From Bacillota bacterium (lineage in GTDB: Bacteria > Bacillota > Clostridia > Acetivibrionales > DSM-1351), in NCBI GenBank assembly GCA_023416275.1, contig JAEZIB010000152.1, forward strand, positions 1 to 16,902: a stretch of DNA of 16,902 nucleotides, written 5' to 3'. The notes below the pieces were generated by a model. The model worked only from the letters and a program-made list of their open reading frames with translations. It was not told the DNA's origin and made no database searches. This document shows, one piece after another, positions 1 to 7,951 of the stretch. Numbering within the stretch: position 1 is the first letter of the stretch; each line of letters begins with the position of its first letter. Made by a program: the position numbers and the translations under genes.

Positions 1-643
1 TGAAACATAAGTTAAATCTTTTAATTCTTTTAGCTATTATTTTATTATTTAGCTCAGGTTGCTCTGCTATTAATACATCGTCGCCGTTAACAAATAATGA
101 AATTACATCAGCAACACCAACTAATAACCAAATTGTGTCAGAGCAAAATAACATACCATTACCTGTTACTTATATGGCATACCAAGAACAGTATAGATTC
201 ATTGGTAAATCAGCTCCATTATTATGGATGCCTTGTGAAAGTAGTCCAATAGTTACCGATCTTACTAATACTTTGGTAGAAGTATTGTTCGCAGGCTATA
301 CCACAGAAGATAATATATGGTTATTTGTTACTTATATGACATATGATACTCCAACAAATAATAGAGGATACTCCAATCAAATACTGATAAATATACAAAG
401 GAGAACCAAAAGCTAGTAAATGACATTATTATCCCTAAAGGAACACATGGAGTTGATAAAAATGAAAACAATGTTGAAAGTTATGATCAATTTGGATTCA
501 TTGAAAAGCAAGAGCAAGATAAAGTTCTTATCATGTTTGCTGGTGGAAAAGAAGTCTGGTATTTTAAAAAAGATATAAAGTACCCACCGTTGGAATGACA
601 TGGTATACGTGGTTATGCGGTAGTATGGCTTAGTAATAAATAA
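1..643 (+). pseudogene. Lipoprotein gene broken by a frameshift and an in-frame stop; start just outside the window
   Basis: The frame that is open from base 3 encodes KHKLNLL..., a basic then hydrophobic leader ending in a lipobox (LFSSGC, Cys at bases 60-62), so this is a lipid-anchored extracytoplasmic protein. The missing base before position 1 would complete an ATG; an internal GTG at 135 is not the real start because the leader lies upstream of it. The frame stops at 414-416 (TAG), but the +2 frame continues as KLVNDIIIPKGTH... from about 410, indicating an indel between 365 and 413. That second frame meets TGA at 596-598 and continues in the same frame as HGIRGYAVVWLSNK to TAA at 641-643; TGA may be a mutated TGG. 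I do not recognise the family. Alternative: sequencing errors at the indel and stop. Confidence 0.65.
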
Positions 644-645
644 AA

Positions 646-690
646 AAAAGAACAATCTCAATTAACCTTAGGTGAGTTGTTCTTTTTATT
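646..690 (+). terminator. Strong intrinsic terminator-like hairpin after the lipoprotein pseudogene
   Basis: The left arm AAAAGAACAATCTCA (646-660) pairs with TGAGTTGTTCTTTT (673-686) with one bulged T, closing a 12-base loop, and is followed by T-rich sequence. The A-run on the left and T-run on the right make it potentially bidirectional. It sits 3 bases after the last stop of the pseudogene. Confidence 0.75.
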
Positions 691-1190
691 ATTTATTTTT
701 ACATATGAGTTATGGCAAGAGTAGAGTTTACAGCTAGCAATATATAAGGTCTTCTAAAATCGATTACGAAAAAAGTTTAGCTAATTGCTATTATCTGCTC
801 ATACCTCCTAGAAAATAAGAACCAAGCATAAATAGGTAATACCTGGGATTGCAAATACCCCTACATTTATAAGAAAATTTCTGATTAATTTGGGAAATAT
901 CCTAGCTTAAAATAGTTTACATCAACTCACAAATGTTTTAATATTTTACTTTCAATGAGTATCCTCTCAAATATGACCTAAGCGTACGATAATTGCAATT
1001 TAACTGCCCATACCCCAATTAGCAACTATTTAATAATGACAAGATTTAATGAACTTCTTAGTGGAGTGTTATTGAGCAGTTACTATTGAGTATGAATTTA
1101 ATATAAGTCTGATTTAAAGAATCGATTATTTGCAGAATATTATATTTATGGTACTATCAATATATAATAATATTTTTAATATAGAATTAC
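691..1190. other. Gene-poor stretch of about 500 bases
   Basis: No convincing coding frame or RNA gene is visible on either strand. A minus-strand AGGAGG followed by ATG (around 806-818) opens a frame of only two codons (stop at once), so it may be the scar of a lost gene. A short inverted repeat TAACTGC / GCAGTTA (1001-1007, 1076-1082) has too long a loop to call. AT-rich sequence before 1190 probably carries the promoter of the next operon, but no good -35/-10 pair stands out. Confidence 0.4.
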
Positions 1191-1202
1191 AGGAGGTATT
1201 CA

Positions 1203-1460
1203 ATGATTTGGGCTGATATTATTAAGATTTATCCTGAGCAATGGGTACTCATTGAAGCAATAGATGCAAGGACAGAAGGAGATAAAAGAATCGTAGAACA
1301 AATGGATGTTATCGGCAGTTTTGCAGATGACGGTGACGGTGCTTTTCAGAGATATACTGAATTACACAAGCTTCACAAGGAGCGTGAATATTATATTTAC
1401 CATACTTCCAACACTGTCCTAAATATTGGAGTTAAAAAGTGGCTGGGGGTGCGGTTATAA
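1203..1460 (+). CDS. Small hypothetical protein paired with a retropepsin-like protease
   Basis: An 85-residue soluble acidic protein beginning MIWADIIKIYPEQWVLIEAI, preceded by AGGAGG at a 6-base spacing. No membrane segment or signal peptide is visible. The N-terminal half (EQWVLIEAIDARTEGDKR) and the tail (HTSNTVLNIGVKKWLGVRL) look like a small alpha/beta fold, but I cannot name a catalytic motif. Its stop codon TAA shares a base with the ATG of the next gene (TAATG), so the two are translationally coupled and probably act together; I believe similar small proteins accompany retropepsin-like genes in other Clostridia, but this is from memory and unverified. Function unknown. Confidence 0.75.
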   Translation: MIWADIIKIYPEQWVLIEAIDARTEGDKRIVEQMDVIGSFADDGDGAFQRYTELHKLHKEREYYIYHTSNTVLNIGVKKWLGVRL

Positions 1461-1849
1461 TGATTAGCATGAATTTAAGGGATGGTTTAATATATGTAGA
1501 TGCAACTTTAGCTCATGGAAACAACAGTGTGACAATCAAGAATGCTTTGGTTGATACGGGTTCATCCTCAACAGTAATTTCAAGGGACATTGCACATACG
1601 TTAGGATTGAAGCCTGAGCCTACAGACATTATAAACTCTGTTCAAGGTATAGGCGGTTCAGAAACGGTTATTGAAAAGAAAATTGATGCAATAGAAATAG
1701 ACAACGTAGCAGCTGCAAATTTCAATATACAAATTGGAGCTATGAATTATGGTATAGAAATAGATGCCATTATTGGTCTTGACCTATTAACAGCGTGTAG
1801 GACAGTAATGAATTTGAACGATTATATATTGACTGCAAATAAAGGTTAG
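1460..1849 (+). CDS. Single-domain retropepsin-like aspartic protease
   Basis: A 129-residue protein with the retropepsin signature ALVDTGSSSTVIS, catalytic Asp at residue 32, and the second hallmark, a hydrophobic-hydrophobic-Gly motif (DAIIGLDLL, residues 102-110), near the C-terminus. Only one DTG is present, so as in retroviral proteases an active enzyme would have to be a homodimer. There is no signal peptide or anchor, so it is probably cytoplasmic. The ATG at 1460 is chosen because it overlaps the previous stop (TAATG) and has GGGGGTG about 9 bases upstream; a GTG at 1439 would add seven residues. Substrate unknown; the co-translated upstream protein is the obvious candidate partner. 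Family assignment is firm, biological role is not. Confidence 0.85.
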   Translation: MISMNLRDGLIYVDATLAHGNNSVTIKNALVDTGSSSTVISRDIAHTLGLKPEPTDIINSVQGIGGSETVIEKKIDAIEIDNVAAANFNIQIGAMNYGIEIDAIIGLDLLTACRTVMNLNDYILTANKG

Positions 1850-1854
1850 AAAAT

Positions 1855-1882
1855 ACCAATTGGTTTATTAATTTTGACCAAT
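1855..1882. promoter_or_regulatory. Palindrome ACCAATTGGT plus a further half-site
   Basis: A perfect 10-base palindrome (1855-1864) is followed by a third half-site ACCAAT at 1877-1882, so ATTGGT / ACCAAT can also form a 6-bp hairpin with a 12-base loop. There is no T-tract, so it is not a typical terminator. It could be a weak transcript end or a regulator site upstream of virB4. Confidence 0.25.
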
Positions 1883-1970
1883 AAGGAAATATATGTGGTT
1901 CTATATTTTTACTTTTCTGTATACTTCCTTACTCAGAACATGAATTCTTAGAGTAGCTAAAAAGGTATGA

Positions 1971-2010
1971 AAATAAGTATAAATAAGTATAAATAAGTAT
2001 AAATAAGTAT
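1971..2010. repeat. Four perfect tandem copies of AAATAAGTAT (10 bp)
   Basis: Copies lie at 1971-1980, 1981-1990, 1991-2000 and 2001-2010 without a mismatch. They sit in the 300-base leader of the virB4-like gene, about 140 bases before its likely start codon. The 10-bp period is close to one helical turn, so a protein bound to each unit would face the same side; slippage could also change the copy number. Purpose unknown. Confidence 0.9.
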
Positions 2011-2084
2011 ATTGTTACTATGCCCGATAAATTCTGGTATAGTCGGCAAGAGCATTATAATTATCAAAACTTTATATCAAACTT

Positions 2085-2119
2085 AAAAAGACATTTCCAA
2101 TCCGGATCTGTCTTTTTTT
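2085..2119 (+). terminator. Attenuator-like hairpin with T-run in the virB4 leader
   Basis: AAAAAGACA (2085-2093) pairs perfectly with TGTCTTTTT (2109-2117), with an inner TCC/GGA stem, followed by T residues to 2119. It lies 20 bases before the AAAAAAGGAG ribosome site of the virB4-like gene. The arm is poor in GC, so it may be a leaky terminator or attenuator. Its presence argues that 2020-2151, although open in the virB4 frame, is leader rather than coding. Confidence 0.5.
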
Positions 2120-2151
2120 GTACCCCAAAAACAAAAAAGGAGCTGAAACAC

Positions 2152-3963
2152 ATGTTACCAAACAATGTAATTCTTAAGAAGGAAAGCCTGGAGATAAACA
2201 ATATGTATGTGAAAACTTTTCTTATTTCAGATTTTCCGGAAAATGCAGTGCCGGGAATGCTGTACATTATCACTCATGGAGAGCATACAGGCCCAGGAAT
2301 TATAATAAACTATTCTATTCATACAAGACAGGCAGCACTTAAATTTGACTGGAAGATGAAGGCAAAGCTTCGAAGGCTGAAGAGAAACATTGATTCTCAG
2401 CAGACTGGTGATGTAGCTGATGAAGCAAGGAGTGAGGAGGTAAAATCTCTTGATTCATTGTTATATCTGAGAAATAAATCATCAGGCAGATATGCTGATG
2501 TATGGCTGTCTGTAACAATATCCTCTGATAACAGTACCCTATTTAAAAAGAGTATTGAGGAATTCGTTAATAAAATGGAATTTAAGGACTATAAGATCAA
2601 AGAGCTAAATTCCGAACAGCATAAAGCTCTTGATTTAGCATGGATAGGAGGGGGAGCTAATACATTCTTTGAAAGACATCATGGAAGGGTACTGGATATG
2701 GATGCTATGTCGGCATTTTACCCTTTTCTTGATGGAAGCATTAGTGATGGTCATGGAGCATATGTCGGGCATAGAGTTAAGGATGCAACGGCAGTATACA
2801 AAGATTTTACATACGGCTCAGACAATCAAAACACGATAGTTGTGGGAAGCTCAGACGAGGGAAAATCAACCTGGATAAAAGGAATGATTATATCGCTTTT
2901 GCTTGCAGGCTTCAAAGTATATGTTTTTGACGTTGATGGTGAGTATTTCAACCTTTGCAGGGCTGTTAACGGTACATGGGTTGATTACACAATGGGAACT
3001 GGTAAATATGTTGATCCAACTTTTATAGAAAGACCGGTTCTTGATGAAATTGACAGAGATGCTCTTGATGAAGATAGCCTTATCAGAGCTCAGCAATCGG
3101 ATCAGGCAAGATATAATGAAGCCTTTTCAAATACAAGGGCAACTATAAGCTTACTGTCAGAGAATTTCACTGTTAAAAAGAAAAATGCATTTGGTCGGGC
3201 AATTACAGAAATGTGGGAAAGAGCAGGCATAATAAAAGCTGACCCTTCAACCTGGACAAGCAGAAATGGTGAAATAGGCTTACATCCTTTATACAGAATT
3301 ATTAAAAAAAATGCTGAAGCAGGAGATGAGGGGGCTTTTGAATTAAAGGAAGATTTATGGACATATTTTGAAGGACCTGATAGTGACTTGTTTGCAAATG
3401 CCGAGTCAGGTGAATGGATGAAGGACTCTAACCTTATAGTTTTTCATGTAGCCAGCTCTGCAGATAATATTGTTGATCAGCAGATGGGAGCAGTGAAAAT
3501 TATATCAACTACACACATGACCTGGCAGCAGATAAAAAGAGATAGAATTCTGAAAAGCAGATTTTCTGCTGAAGTATTTGATGAATGGCAGAGATTGAGA
3601 AAAAATCCTTATGCCAGAGCTCCTGTTTTCAGAAGTGTAACAACTGGACGTAAATTTAATGACCAGACAATCCTGGGCTTTAATGATCCATCCGTTCTGT
3701 TCACTGAAGACGGAGGGGAAGCATTGTGGGATAACACAAAATACAAAGTATTCTTCAGACTTGAAGAGAAATCTATTAAAAGGCTTGCTGAATCTGCGAG
3801 CATGCCCGAAGAAGTGGTTCAAAAATGGCTCACCTTGGATAAATACAATTTTATATTTAGACAGAGAAACGGCGGCAGGGATATTTACGACGTTCTCAAA
3901 ATGGAATTGCCTCAAAGTGAGCTGTCAAGGCTTTCAAGTACAAGAGGAATAAATAAAAATTGA
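2152..3963 (+). CDS. VirB4/TraC-family conjugation ATPase
   Basis: A 603-residue cytoplasmic ATPase that would energise a type IV secretion channel. The frame is open from an ATG at 2020, but that codon has no ribosome site; ATG 2152 has AAAAAAGGAG at 9-base spacing and a hairpin-T-run sits just before it, so I choose 2152. Numbered from 2152: Walker A GSSDEGKST (232-240), the strand FDVDGEYFNL (259-268) typical of VirB4 proteins, and the Walker B-like DEW motif in EVFDEWQRLRKNP (Asp 477). The N-terminal part (LEINNMYVKTFLISDFPE) matches the start of the CagE/TrbE/VirB4 N-domain. The stop overlaps the region of the next gene, so they form one operon. No other T4SS channel gene precedes it, which is odd for an intact element. 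Family firm, function of this copy uncertain. Confidence 0.88.
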   Translation: MLPNNVILKKESLEINNMYVKTFLISDFPENAVPGMLYIITHGEHTGPGIIINYSIHTRQAALKFDWKMKAKLRRLKRNIDSQQTGDVADEARSEEVKSLDSLLYLRNKSSGRYADVWLSVTISSDNSTLFKKSIEEFVNKMEFKDYKIKELNSEQHKALDLAWIGGGANTFFERHHGRVLDMDAMSAFYPFLDGSISDGHGAYVGHRVKDATAVYKDFTYGSDNQNTIVVGSSDEGKSTWIKGMIISLLLAGFKVYVFDVDGEYFNLCRAVNGTWVDYTMGTGKYVDPTFIERPVLDEIDRDALDEDSLIRAQQSDQARYNEAFSNTRATISLLSENFTVKKKNAFGRAITEMWERAGIIKADPSTWTSRNGEIGLHPLYRIIKKNAEAGDEGAFELKEDLWTYFEGPDSDLFANAESGEWMKDSNLIVFHVASSADNIVDQQMGAVKIISTTHMTWQQIKRDRILKSRFSAEVFDEWQRLRKNPYARAPVFRSVTTGRKFNDQTILGFNDPSVLFTEDGGEALWDNTKYKVFFRLEEKSIKRLAESASMPEEVVQKWLTLDKYNFIFRQRNGGRDIYDVLKMELPQSELSRLSSTRGINKN

Positions 3964-3980
3964 CAAAGGAGTGGACAAGC

Positions 3981-5060
3981 TTGGAGTTGTTATTTTTAGG
4001 TGCAAAAAATAAACTCAAGAAAAAAATATTGCTTTGGTGTATAGGAGCAGGCCTGCCGGTTTTGCTTTTTTTATTTGTATTGTTAATTGCCTGTCTGATG
4101 CCGCTTTTAATATTTGGTGGTCAGGATATTTATAGATCACCTGTTACATATGATCAGTATTATGGAGCTGAGTCAGGCGGAGCAGAATTTAAACTTAGCG
4201 GGAAAGGGGAGTACTTCTTTCCGGTTGATACCAAAAAAATTATAATTGCTTCTGGATTTGGAATGAGAATACACCCTATCAAAAAAGTGCTTAAAATGCA
4301 TGATGGTATTGATATAGACTGTGAAACTGGAACAATAATTTATGCAGCCGAGTCAGGAACTGTTTCATTTGCTGGAGAATCAGGAGGCTATGGAAACCTC
4401 ATCAAAATAACGCATCAAAACGGGTATGTCACCTACTATGCACATCTTTCAAAAATATTGGTACCAGAAAACAGTGTTGTTCAAAGAGGACAGGTTATAG
4501 CTTATGCAGGCAGTACAGGTTTGTCTACCGGTCCTCATCTTCACTTTGAGGTCAGGAAGAATAATGAGCCTATAGACCCTAGTACCTTCTTGGGACTTAT
4601 AAGAGTCATACCTGATGTTTTGCCTGATGATCTCAAATATATAGAAATAAATATTGATAATCTTAAAAAATGGTTGAATACCAGAAATTCAATACTTGCA
4701 GATGAACCATATACTTCTGCAATTATTAATGCTGCGAGAGAGTATGATGTAAACCCAATTCTGATGTTTGCTATCGTTGGACAGGAACAATCCTTCGTCC
4801 CTAGAACAGGTAAGAATGCTGTAAAGATAGCAAATAATCCATTTAATGTTTATCACAGCTGGTATGAATATAACACAAATGTCAGTAATTCAGCAAAAAT
4901 AGCAGCCAATACAATAGTTAAACTAAGCAAAGACAGACCTGAATCAGTCAATCCTCTGGCATGGATTAATCTAAGAGGCGGAACCGGAGGTTATGCTGAA
5001 GATCCTAATTGGTGGATTGGAGTTTCTAAAATATTTAATCAAATAAAAAACAACATATAG
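3981..5060 (+). CDS. Membrane-anchored bifunctional cell-wall hydrolase (LytM/M23 peptidase plus lysozyme-like domain)
   Basis: A 359-residue protein with a basic N-terminus (KNKLKKK), one membrane segment at about residues 17-45 (LLWCIGAGLPVLLFLFVLLI...), a LytM/M23 metallopeptidase domain and a C-terminal lysozyme-like domain. The zinc site is complete: His107 and Asp111 (HDGID), and HLH (186-188), with His155 in YYAHLS. In the second domain Glu269 in VGQEQSF is a plausible catalytic acid of a transglycosylase/glucosaminidase fold. Start: TTG 3981 has AAAGGAG at 9-base spacing; TTG 3960 overlaps the previous stop but lacks a ribosome site. Two-domain wall hydrolases of this sort are the VirB1 counterparts of Gram-positive conjugative elements, opening peptidoglycan for the channel; its place directly after virB4 fits that role. 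Confidence 0.88.
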   Translation: MELLFLGAKNKLKKKILLWCIGAGLPVLLFLFVLLIACLMPLLIFGGQDIYRSPVTYDQYYGAESGGAEFKLSGKGEYFFPVDTKKIIIASGFGMRIHPIKKVLKMHDGIDIDCETGTIIYAAESGTVSFAGESGGYGNLIKITHQNGYVTYYAHLSKILVPENSVVQRGQVIAYAGSTGLSTGPHLHFEVRKNNEPIDPSTFLGLIRVIPDVLPDDLKYIEINIDNLKKWLNTRNSILADEPYTSAIINAAREYDVNPILMFAIVGQEQSFVPRTGKNAVKIANNPFNVYHSWYEYNTNVSNSAKIAANTIVKLSKDRPESVNPLAWINLRGGTGGYAEDPNWWIGVSKIFNQIKNNI

Positions 5061-5221
5061 ATTTAAATTTCAAGTGAAATTATTTCGTTTGAAGTTAAAT
5101 GATTATAAAAAAACATAAAACAATACGGATATTAATATTTGGCGAGCAAATTGAAAGTTATGGCTGAAATTTAATTAGTCTTAAGCTCCACAAAACTCAT
5201 TATTCAGGAGGAAACATTGTT

Positions 5222-5506
5222 ATGAAACAAAACAAGTATGTTTTTAAAATAGGTTCATCAGCACCAATAACAAGTGATGCTAATGACGAAAAAGGCACTC
5301 GAAAAGAAATATCAAACAAGGTTACTAAAAAAACAGGTCGTCCTCTAAAAATTCCTGGCAGATGTAAGTCGAAATACGTAAAGGTATTTTGCACTGAAGA
5401 AGATTATCAGGATTTTCGAAAATATTGTGATGATATAAATAGTTCTGGATCTGAGTTACTTTACAGATACCTTAAGAGGTTAATTAGAAGCAACAAAAAA
5501 ATTTAA
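5222..5506 (+). CDS. Small basic ribbon-helix-helix-like DNA-binding protein
   Basis: A 94-residue protein preceded by CAGGAGG at 8-10 base spacing. The first 45 residues are polar, basic and probably disordered (KKTGRPLKIPGRCKSK). The C-terminal half has the strand-helix-helix pattern of ribbon-helix-helix proteins: KYVKVFCTEEDYQDF, then a helix RKYCDDI, a short turn NSSGSE, and a second helix LLYRYLKRLIRS. In conjugative elements proteins of this size and shape serve as relaxosome accessory factors or as repressors. Its position between the wall hydrolase and the membrane proteins of the module makes either role possible, and the GGTTAC motif quartet after the motor gene is a possible target (inference only). 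The assignment rests on secondary-structure pattern. Confidence 0.6.
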   Translation: MKQNKYVFKIGSSAPITSDANDEKGTRKEISNKVTKKTGRPLKIPGRCKSKYVKVFCTEEDYQDFRKYCDDINSSGSELLYRYLKRLIRSNKKI

Positions 5507-5521
5507 GACATTAAGCTACTA

Positions 5522-5546
5522 AATAAGTCCTTTATAGGTTCTTATT
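5522..5546 (+). promoter_or_regulatory. Small hairpin between the RHH-like and membrane protein genes
   Basis: AATAAG (5522-5527) pairs with CTTATT (5541-5546) and an inner CCT/AGG stem closes a TTAT loop. There is no T-tract, so it is more likely an mRNA processing or stability element in the operon than a terminator. Confidence 0.3.
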
Positions 5547-5581
5547 AAGTACCTAAAAAGCCATCTAAGGAGAGTGATAAA

Positions 5582-5860
5582 ATGATTAGTTTTGTAGCAT
5601 TTTTAGCTGTTTTAGCAATTGTTTTAATTGTTGCCGGAAAATATGCAGGAAAAACAATTATAAATGCTGTAAGGATAGGGGCATTTATTCTTGCAATGAT
5701 ATCTTTAATAAAAAACTGGGATGCAACTTATGAAGCTTTAGAAGCTTTTTTTAATAAAGCAATACCGTTTTTATTTGAAAGCATAAGTCAATTTCTATCA
5801 TGGGCAATATCAAATTCCATTGAAATTTCTGATAAGGCCTTAAAAAATTTTATACGTTAG
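5582..5860 (+). CDS. Small membrane protein of the conjugation-like module, unknown function
   Basis: A 92-residue protein with AAGGAGAG at 7-base spacing before the ATG. Residues 2-19 (ISFVAFLAVLAIVLIVAG) form a clear membrane helix, residues 27-44 (NAVRIGAFILAMISLIKN) a second, and the tail has amphipathic helices (FNKAIPFLFESISQFLSWAI). I do not recognise it. The next gene begins within 20 bases, so it is co-expressed with the FtsK-like motor and may help anchor it or form part of a membrane channel. It has no lipobox or cleavable signal. Confidence 0.65.
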   Translation: MISFVAFLAVLAIVLIVAGKYAGKTIINAVRIGAFILAMISLIKNWDATYEALEAFFNKAIPFLFESISQFLSWAISNSIEISDKALKNFIR

Positions 5861-5875
5861 GGAGTGTGGTTAAGA

Positions 5876-7951
5876 GTGTTGAATATATTTGACATAAGTT
5901 TTTGGAAAAATTCAATAGTGATGCTGGTTTTTATTTTGTTTGCTGTGATTATAATACCTGAGCTGAAGGAGTGGTTTATTAATACCCCCTGGGATAATAA
6001 AACGAGCCGTATACCTAAAAATATGAATACAGAAAATACTAATAAAGTCAAACTGACTTTTAAAGAGTATTCATATAAAGCAGTATTTCGCACTGTGATG
6101 GGATATATGGCTATAGTTTGCATGGGTGTCATACTATTTGTGTTAAGGAACTTCTCAGCAGGTCTGAGTAATGCAATTAATAAAGGAAGCTTTAGAATTC
6201 CCAATACGCAGTATGTATTGAATATTAAATTTATAGGTTACTATTTAAATTTCTCTATCACATGGATAATCATCCTAATAGCAGGGTTATTAGCTTACTT
6301 ACTGGTTAAGAAGATAACAAGAGCTAAAAACAGTACTTTAAAAGTACCTGAAAAATACCCAAACAAGGAAAAGGAGCAAAAGAGTAATCCAGTTATCGAA
6401 GGCTCATTGAGGCAGAATTGCCCACCTATTTCACTATTAAAGCAATATCAAATAAAAGAGGCTATAAAAAATGAAAATGTGAAATTGAAATTGCAGCAGT
6501 GCTTTAATGAGTACAACCTAAGCTTTTTATCTATAGTAAATGTTGAAGCAGGACCAACAATAACAAGATTTACTGTTAAGATGGATACAACAGGTAGGCT
6601 TAGTCAGCTTTTCAAAATTGAACGTGAAATATCTATGTATTTGGGAGTAGAGAGTATTTCCATGTCTTCATCTGCTAATGGAATTATAATTGATGTTCCT
6701 AATAGGGAGAAAACAAGTGTAAGCTTCAGAGAAATATTAGAGAACTTTTCAAAAATAAAGTCTATCAATCCATTACATATTCCTTTGGGAAAGACAGCAA
6801 TAGGTAATCTTCAAACGCTTACATTAAACGAATCACCTCATTTATTAATAAGTGGCTCAACAGGATCAGGAAAGTCGGTATGCATTAACGAAATAATTAT
6901 AAGTATTTTGTACAATGCAGCTCCAGAAGATGTTAGGTTTATATTTGTAGATCCTAAAGTAGTAGAAATGAGCTGTTATAACGGAATTCCTCATCTGCTA
7001 GCACCGGTTATCACAGAACCTGCTAAGGCCACAGCAATGCTGGAGTGGGCAGTACAAGAAATGGAGGAAAGATATAAAAAGCTGGCATCTGAAGGCGTTA
7101 GAAATATTCAAGCTTATAACGAAAAGTCAAAAAACAAAGAAAAAATGCCATCAATAGTAATAGTAATTGATGAATTGGCTGACCTGATGCTAGTAGCTAA
7201 AAAGGGTAAAAATAAAAATGAGAACTCTGTAGAAGAATCAATACAAAGACTTGGACAAAAAGCAAGAGCTGCTGGCATTCATTTAATAGTTGGTACACAA
7301 CGTCCATCTGCAGATGTAATTACAGGAACAATAAAAACTAATATACCCACAAGAATAGCATTTCAGGTGGCTGACGGAATTAATTCAAGAATAATTATCG
7401 ACTGCAACGGAGCCGAGAAACTATTGGGTAAGGGTGACGGGCTTCTGCTTACTCAAGGATCACTTTCAAGATTTCAGTCTGCATTTATATCAGATGAAGA
7501 AATAGAGAAGGTCGTTACCTGGTGGAAGAGCCAAAGTAAAGATAATGCTAATCAGGAATTACTTGATTTTGACCAGTCTGTCACTGAAAAGGAAAAAGAA
7601 ATGGTTCAAGATAATAACTGCATGAATGATGTCCTTGAGGCTTTTAATAATAACGGTTCAGATTCAAATAAAGCTCAGTTAAGCGGAAATGAAGACTGCT
7701 ACAATCAATTAAAAAAGTATATTGCCAAATTAGCATTGAGTGACGATGAGGAAGTTTTTCTCCCCAGTACCAGAAACATTGAGGAAGAGTTAGGAATAAA
7801 TCATAGATACACAATAGAAAATCTTAAAAGATTAGCTGAGGAAGGCTGGGTTGTGAAGATTGGTGATAGTCCGAGAACTGTGAAATATCAAATTTTATTA
7901 TCACAGGATGATGCAAGATTGGAACTAGATAATACTATTTTGAAGCAATAG
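5876..7951 (+). CDS. Membrane-anchored FtsK/SpoIIIE-family DNA translocase
   Basis: A protein of about 691 residues. Three membrane segments lie near 12-28, 66-92 and 119-147, fewer than the four of SpoIIIE/FtsK, followed by the alpha subdomain (about 181-310), the RecA-like motor and a C-terminal winged helix (about 612-680). Walker A is GSTGSGKS (327-334) and Walker B IVIVIDELADLM (Asp 432); the GTQRPSADVITG stretch is the FtsK/SpoIIIE hallmark. The winged helix (LPSTRNIEEELGINHRYTIENL...) corresponds to the gamma domain that reads KOPS/SRS octamers. GTG 5876 is preferred because GGGAG lies 11 bases upstream; GTG 5864 overlaps that site. As last gene of the module it could be the coupling protein or a double-strand DNA pump, as FtsK-like proteins are in other Gram-positive elements. 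Its 3' half is duplicated at 11018. Confidence 0.9.
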   Translation: MLNIFDISFWKNSIVMLVFILFAVIIIPELKEWFINTPWDNKTSRIPKNMNTENTNKVKLTFKEYSYKAVFRTVMGYMAIVCMGVILFVLRNFSAGLSNAINKGSFRIPNTQYVLNIKFIGYYLNFSITWIIILIAGLLAYLLVKKITRAKNSTLKVPEKYPNKEKEQKSNPVIEGSLRQNCPPISLLKQYQIKEAIKNENVKLKLQQCFNEYNLSFLSIVNVEAGPTITRFTVKMDTTGRLSQLFKIEREISMYLGVESISMSSSANGIIIDVPNREKTSVSFREILENFSKIKSINPLHIPLGKTAIGNLQTLTLNESPHLLISGSTGSGKSVCINEIIISILYNAAPEDVRFIFVDPKVVEMSCYNGIPHLLAPVITEPAKATAMLEWAVQEMEERYKKLASEGVRNIQAYNEKSKNKEKMPSIVIVIDELADLMLVAKKGKNKNENSVEESIQRLGQKARAAGIHLIVGTQRPSADVITGTIKTNIPTRIAFQVADGINSRIIIDCNGAEKLLGKGDGLLLTQGSLSRFQSAFISDEEIEKVVTWWKSQSKDNANQELLDFDQSVTEKEKEMVQDNNCMNDVLEAFNNNGSDSNKAQLSGNEDCYNQLKKYIAKLALSDDEEVFLPSTRNIEEELGINHRYTIENLKRLAEEGWVVKIGDSPRTVKYQILLSQDDARLELDNTILKQ

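Noticed and set aside
413..661. Minus-strand open frame over the lipoprotein pseudogene
   Set aside because: It is antisense to the decayed lipoprotein frame and the terminator, has a low-complexity composition and no ribosome site.
1001..1082. Inverted repeat TAACTGC / GCAGTTA
   Set aside because: Only 7 bp with a 68-base separation, expected by chance in AT-rich DNA.
1971..2010. CRISPR-like repeat array
   Set aside because: The units are 10 bp, contiguous and without spacers.
3505..3952. Overlapping open frames on both strands inside the VirB4-like gene
   Set aside because: They shadow a strongly supported ATPase frame and have no motifs or ribosome sites.
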